This document shows positions 16,923 through 19,953 of a stretch of DNA of 19,953 bases, one piece after another. A program made the position numbers and the translations under genes. Numbering within the stretch: the stretch's first letter is position 1; each line of letters opens with the position of its first letter. The stretch is from an uncultured Collinsella sp. (GTDB lineage: Bacteria; Actinomycetota; Coriobacteriia; Coriobacteriales; Coriobacteriaceae). The DNA is taken from the NCBI GenBank assembly GCA_934630385.1, contig CAKTWE010000033.1, forward strand, positions 1-19,953, given 5' to 3'. A model generated the notes under the pieces. That model ran no database searches. It was not told where the DNA came from and worked only from the letters and a program-made list of their open reading frames with translations.

Positions 16923-17345
16923 ATGGATACGACAAATAGCTCGCGCGAGCTGCATCTAACGGTGGCTAACGAAGACTACTTGGAGTGCATGGTTCGCATC
17001 GAAAGCGAAGAAGGGGAGACCAGTGGCGTGCGATCGGTCGACATCGCGCAGCGTCTTGGTGTCTCCAAGGCATCGGTCAATAAGGCAGTTTCGGCGCTTA
17101 AGGCGTCCGAGCTTGTCGAGCAATCGCATTACGGCAAGGTCATCCTGACCGACCGTGGTCGCGAGGTCGGCACGGCTATCTGGTACCGCCATCGCCTTGT
17201 CCGCACGTTTTTGGTCCAGGAACTCGGCGTCGATTTTGAGCGGGCCGATTCCGAGGCGTGCATGATGGAACATGCGCTTTCCGAGGACACGATGAGCCGC
17301 TGGCTCGCCTATCTCGAAAAACAGGGAATCAGCGTCGAGGAATAG
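16923..17345 (+). CDS. DtxR/MntR-family metal-dependent transcriptional regulator
   Basis: These repressors bind DNA when loaded with Mn2+ or Fe2+ and control metal uptake. The 140-residue protein has an N-terminal winged helix-turn-helix (about 36-83, including VDIAQRLGVSKASVNKAVSA at 39-58). The dimerisation/metal domain follows. Its size resembles MntR, as it lacks the SH3-like third domain of DtxR. By comparison with known members, the metal ligands would be Asp18 and Glu21 (NEDYLE), His90 (YRHRLV), Cys113, Glu116 and His117 (SEACMMEHALS). Asp18 is as in MntR, while Cys113 matches DtxR, so metal preference cannot be read off. The ATG at 16923 follows a purine-rich stretch, AGAAGGGACGGAAGG. 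A methyltransferase-family gene begins 12 bases downstream. Its targets are unknown. Confidence 0.85.
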   Translation: MDTTNSSRELHLTVANEDYLECMVRIESEEGETSGVRSVDIAQRLGVSKASVNKAVSALKASELVEQSHYGKVILTDRGREVGTAIWYRHRLVRTFLVQELGVDFERADSEACMMEHALSEDTMSRWLAYLEKQGISVEE

Positions 17346-17357
17346 CGAAACACATAT

Positions 17358-18251
17358 ATGGATACGAGTTATTACAACCGCCCCGGCGGCGAGGAACTTA
17401 TGCGCCGCATGTCGAGCGAGACCCTGTTGACGCAGGGCCCCATGGGCAGCGTGCTGATGAGTGAATACGACGCTGCCGACATCCCGCCGGCGTTTTGGAA
17501 CCTTGCCGAGCCGCAGACGGTTTCTCGTATCCATCGCCTGTATGTCGCCGCCGGTGCGCAGGTGCTTATTACCAATACCTTTCAGGCATCAAGCTATGCC
17601 CTCAAGCAAGATCAGATTACGCCGTCCGTGGCTGAGGTCAATCGCGGTGCAGTCGACGATGCGCGCCAGGCGCACCCTCAGTTGCTGCTGGGCTCGATGG
17701 GCCCGATCGGCATTGAGTGGTTTGCCGAAGACTCTGCCGAATATCGAGAAATCCGAGGCATTTCGCGAGAGCAGGCATACGACCTGCTCAATGCTGGTGT
17801 TGACGGTCTGCTGATCGAAACGGTGACGTCTATCCGTAATTTGCAGCCCCTGCTTGCCGGCGCCCAGGATGCCGCCGACGGCATGCCTGTTTTGGTGAGT
17901 TTTGTCGTTGACGACAAAGGCGACCTGCTAGGCGATGGCCTCAACATCGAGGCTGCCGTTTTGTACGCCGAAAAGCACGGCGCAAACTCGGTTGGCGTTA
18001 ACTGCTGTTCACTTGCGGCCGCGAACGTGGCGGTGCCCAGGATGGTTGCGTCGGCGACTACGCCCGTCACGGTACGCCCCAACGTGGGCGATCCGGTCCA
18101 AACTCAGGATGGTCCTGTGTGGCGCGAGAACCCCGAAGCCTTCGCGCGCGCTTGCATCGAATGGAGGCATGCCGGTGCCGCAATGGTGGGCAGTTGCTGT
18201 GGAACCACGGCGATCACCACGGCGGCGATGGCCGAGGCGCTCGATATATAG
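17358..18251 (+). CDS. Homocysteine S-methyltransferase-family protein
   Basis: The family transfers a methyl group to homocysteine at a zinc site, as in the first domain of MetH, BHMT and MmuM. The 297-residue protein is a single TIM-barrel domain. It has the family start reading TLLTQGPMGS (22-31; DGAMGT is usual), TNTFQASSY at 72-80 and the zinc cysteines Cys216 in GVNCC and Cys280-Cys281 in GSCCGTT. There is no folate- or cobalamin-binding domain in the gene, so the methyl donor is not known; it could be a small methyl donor or a partner protein. The ATG at 17358 has a weak ribosome site, AGGAATAG. ATG 17400, with GAGG five bases upstream, is a real alternative. It follows the regulator by 12 bases, implying one transcript. 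Confidence 0.85.
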   Translation: MDTSYYNRPGGEELMRRMSSETLLTQGPMGSVLMSEYDAADIPPAFWNLAEPQTVSRIHRLYVAAGAQVLITNTFQASSYALKQDQITPSVAEVNRGAVDDARQAHPQLLLGSMGPIGIEWFAEDSAEYREIRGISREQAYDLLNAGVDGLLIETVTSIRNLQPLLAGAQDAADGMPVLVSFVVDDKGDLLGDGLNIEAAVLYAEKHGANSVGVNCCSLAAANVAVPRMVASATTPVTVRPNVGDPVQTQDGPVWRENPEAFARACIEWRHAGAAMVGSCCGTTAITTAAMAEALDI

Positions 18252-18256
18252 AGGTC

Positions 18257-18284
18257 AAAACCGCTCCATACGGGGCGGTTTTTT
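18257..18284 (+). terminator. Intrinsic terminator after the methyltransferase-family gene
   Basis: AAAACCGCTCC (18257-18267) pairs with GGGGCGGTTTT (18272-18282), with one T-G wobble and the loop ATAC. A six-T run ends at 18284. It begins 6 bases after the stop codon and closes the two-gene unit. Confidence 0.92.
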
Positions 18285-18408
18285 ATTGCTTGCACATCGC
18301 CGGTAGCGTTTGCCCAAATGGTGAATGCCGGTTTTGGCAGGTTGCCGGGCGAGCGTTGCGGGTATACCCCATGCGTACCATGATCCAAACACTGTGAGGT
18401 GTCTGCGC

Positions 18409-19809
18409 GTGTGCGCGATAATTCATTTTGGAACTGACGGTTGGCGCGCCCGCGTCGACGACGACTTTACCGCCGACAACGTTGCCCGCATTGCCGATGC
18501 CGTCGGCGAGTTGTGGCAAAAGATCAATCCCGGCAAAACAGTATATATAGGGTTCGACACCCGACCGCAGGCGCGCGAGTTCGCCGAGCTTGCGGCAGGC
18601 GTGCTTGCGGCTCACGGATTGGACGCAGTGCTCGCATCTCGGCCTGTCCCGACCCCCGCTCTTACGTGGGCGGCGGCGTATGACGGCGAGGCCTGCGGCG
18701 CGCTCATGGTGACGGGGTCCCATCATCCGCAGGGGTATCTGTGCCTTAAACTACGCATGGGAGATGGCTCGACGGCCAATCAGGATGTCATCGAAGAACT
18801 CGAAGAGACCATGGCCCCCGAGCCGATGGGGATCGAGGAACGCTATCGCACTGCGGACATTATTCCTGACTATATGCAGGCGGTGGCATCGTTTGTCGAT
18901 GCCGAGGCCATTCGAGCCGCTCACCTGCGTGTGGTAGTTGACCCCATGGGCGGCGCGGCCCAGGGATATCTTGCCGACCTGCTGCGGGAGCTAGGCGTCG
19001 AGGTGCACGAGATCCATGCCGGACAGTCGTCCGATCAAGAGGACATATGCCCCGACCCTGTTGAGCCGTGGGTGGACGCTTGCGAGCGTGCGGTTGTCGA
19101 GGACGGGGCGTGCGCGGGCCTGGTGACCGACGGTGATGCCGACCGTATCGGCGCGGTCGACGAACGCGGTAGATATATTCATCCGCATCAAATCATGGCG
19201 CTTGTTTTGGGCGACCTCGTTCAATTCCGCAATTTGGAGGGGCGTGTCGTCGTCAATCTCTCGTGCTCGACGCTCGTGCGTCGCGTTGCCGAGGCTCTTG
19301 GCTGCCGCGTGACCGTCAAACCGGTCGGTTTCAAATATATAGCGGCCGAGATGAAGAAGGGCGGCGTCCTCATGGGAGGCGAGGAGGCCGGCGGTATCGG
19401 CATCTCCGCGCATATGCCTGAGCGTGATGGAATCCTTGCTTGTCTGATTCTGTGTGAGCTTATGGCAAAGACGGGCGCGCCCTTGGGCGTTTTGGTCGAT
19501 CAGCTCGAGGCCAGTTTTGGTAAGACGAGCTATGGGCGTCGCGATTTGCGCCTTGAGGCCGAAGACGCCGAATCGTTGCGAACACTACTCCCTGGCATGA
19601 ATCCTAAATCGATTTGCGGCAAGGCGCCGCAGGCTGTAAGCCATATGGATGGTTTGCGCCTGGCCTTCGAGGATGACACCTGGCTGCTGATCCGCCCCAG
19701 CGGGACCGAACCGGTGGTGCGTGTGTACGCCGAGGGGTTCTCGGTGGAGGAACGCGATGAGCTGCTCGATGCCGGTTGTGCCTTGGCCAGGGGAGCCTAT
19801 CAGCTCTAG
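18409..19809 (+). CDS. Phosphohexomutase family enzyme (phosphoglucomutase/phosphomannomutase-like) with atypical catalytic loop
   Basis: The alpha-D-phosphohexomutase family moves a phosphate between C1 and C6 of hexose phosphates through a phosphoserine. The 466-residue protein begins IIHFGTDGWRA, the family start. It has the metal-binding DGDADRIG at 241-248, the sugar loop GGEEAGGIG at 323-331 and the phosphate-binding RPSGTEP at 429-435. The active-site loop reads VTGSHHPQGYLCLKL at 101-115 (Ser104), where most members have TASHNPxxxNG. The serine is kept but the loop differs. The GTG at 18409 is chosen because GAGG lies 9 bases upstream and translation then begins next to the conserved start; a longer frame from 18325 runs through the upstream intergenic region. 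Substrate cannot be assigned. A separate promoter is likely, since a terminator precedes the gene. Confidence 0.87.
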   Translation: MCAIIHFGTDGWRARVDDDFTADNVARIADAVGELWQKINPGKTVYIGFDTRPQAREFAELAAGVLAAHGLDAVLASRPVPTPALTWAAAYDGEACGALMVTGSHHPQGYLCLKLRMGDGSTANQDVIEELEETMAPEPMGIEERYRTADIIPDYMQAVASFVDAEAIRAAHLRVVVDPMGGAAQGYLADLLRELGVEVHEIHAGQSSDQEDICPDPVEPWVDACERAVVEDGACAGLVTDGDADRIGAVDERGRYIHPHQIMALVLGDLVQFRNLEGRVVVNLSCSTLVRRVAEALGCRVTVKPVGFKYIAAEMKKGGVLMGGEEAGGIGISAHMPERDGILACLILCELMAKTGAPLGVLVDQLEASFGKTSYGRRDLRLEAEDAESLRTLLPGMNPKSICGKAPQAVSHMDGLRLAFEDDTWLLIRPSGTEPVVRVYAEGFSVEERDELLDAGCALARGAYQL

Positions 19810-19953
19810 CCATGGGGAAGCACTCTATAAAGAGAAGCTCGGTGAGCGGTAGATAACGGCTGGCAAACGTTAGACAGATCCCAGAATATGTAGGAAATGT
19901 GTGCGCCCAGATTCCCGCCCCCGGGGCCCCTCCGGTCTGGCAATATATCTCCT
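19810..19953. other. Intergenic end of window, no gene seen
   Basis: There are small hairpins, CTCT-ATAA-AGAG at 19823-19834 and GCTC-GGT-GAGC at 19837-19847, but no T run. Near the end, CCAGAT (19907-19912) can pair with GTCTGG (19935-19940) around a GC-rich loop containing GGGGCCCC (19923-19930). I cannot assign a function, and the following gene lies outside the window. Confidence 0.4.

Overview
The window is a high-GC bacterial chromosome segment dominated by housekeeping genes. The gene families, frequent GTG/TTG starts, strong GAGG/GGAGG ribosome sites and the order prmC - tsaC - glpK - upp - atp operon - murA - LCP protein suggest class Coriobacteriia (Actinomycetota), probably close to Collinsella. 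This is a judgement from protein style and gene order, not a database result.

Layout. 1-376: non-coding, AT-richer leader with a candidate promoter. 377-1618: prmC, with an unusual acidic insert. 1619-2319: a small hicAB toxin-antitoxin module in which both genes are frameshifted, preceded by a promoter whose -10 box lies inside a perfect inverted repeat. 2454-4752: tsaC and glpK. 4876-5523: upp. 5524-5804: leader and promoter of the ATP synthase operon. 5805-12689: complete atpI-B-E-F-H-A-G-D-C operon, closed by a strong terminator. 12778-15303: murA and a LytR-CpsA-Psr (LCP) wall protein, ending at hairpins that face the terminator of the opposing gene. 15555-16802 (minus): pepT. 16923-18251: a DtxR/MntR-type regulator, then a homocysteine S-methyltransferase-family protein with its own terminator. 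18409-19809: a phosphohexomutase-family enzyme. 19810-19953: no gene seen.

How the genes work together. PrmC (release-factor methylation) and TsaC (first step of tRNA t6A) serve translation, and a decayed toxin-antitoxin module now separates them. GlpK feeds glycerol into glycolysis and Upp salvages uracil. The nine atp genes encode one F1Fo machine; in an anaerobic fermenter it could run as a proton-pumping ATPase. Its c subunit lacks the usual sodium-site glutamine, so proton coupling is the simpler reading. MurA and the LCP protein act at the first and last ends of cell-wall construction. A 20-bp palindrome lies between divergent pepT and the metal-regulator gene and is the best candidate operator in the window.

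Most of the window is ordinary core genome. The points that stand out are the frameshifted hicAB relic with its operator-like palindrome, the pepT/regulator palindrome with the regulator's mixed metal-site residues, the PrmC acidic insert, the atypical catalytic loop of the last enzyme, and RNA hairpins placed upstream of atpI, atpE and upp. I see no rRNA, tRNA, CRISPR array, insertion sequence or phage gene.
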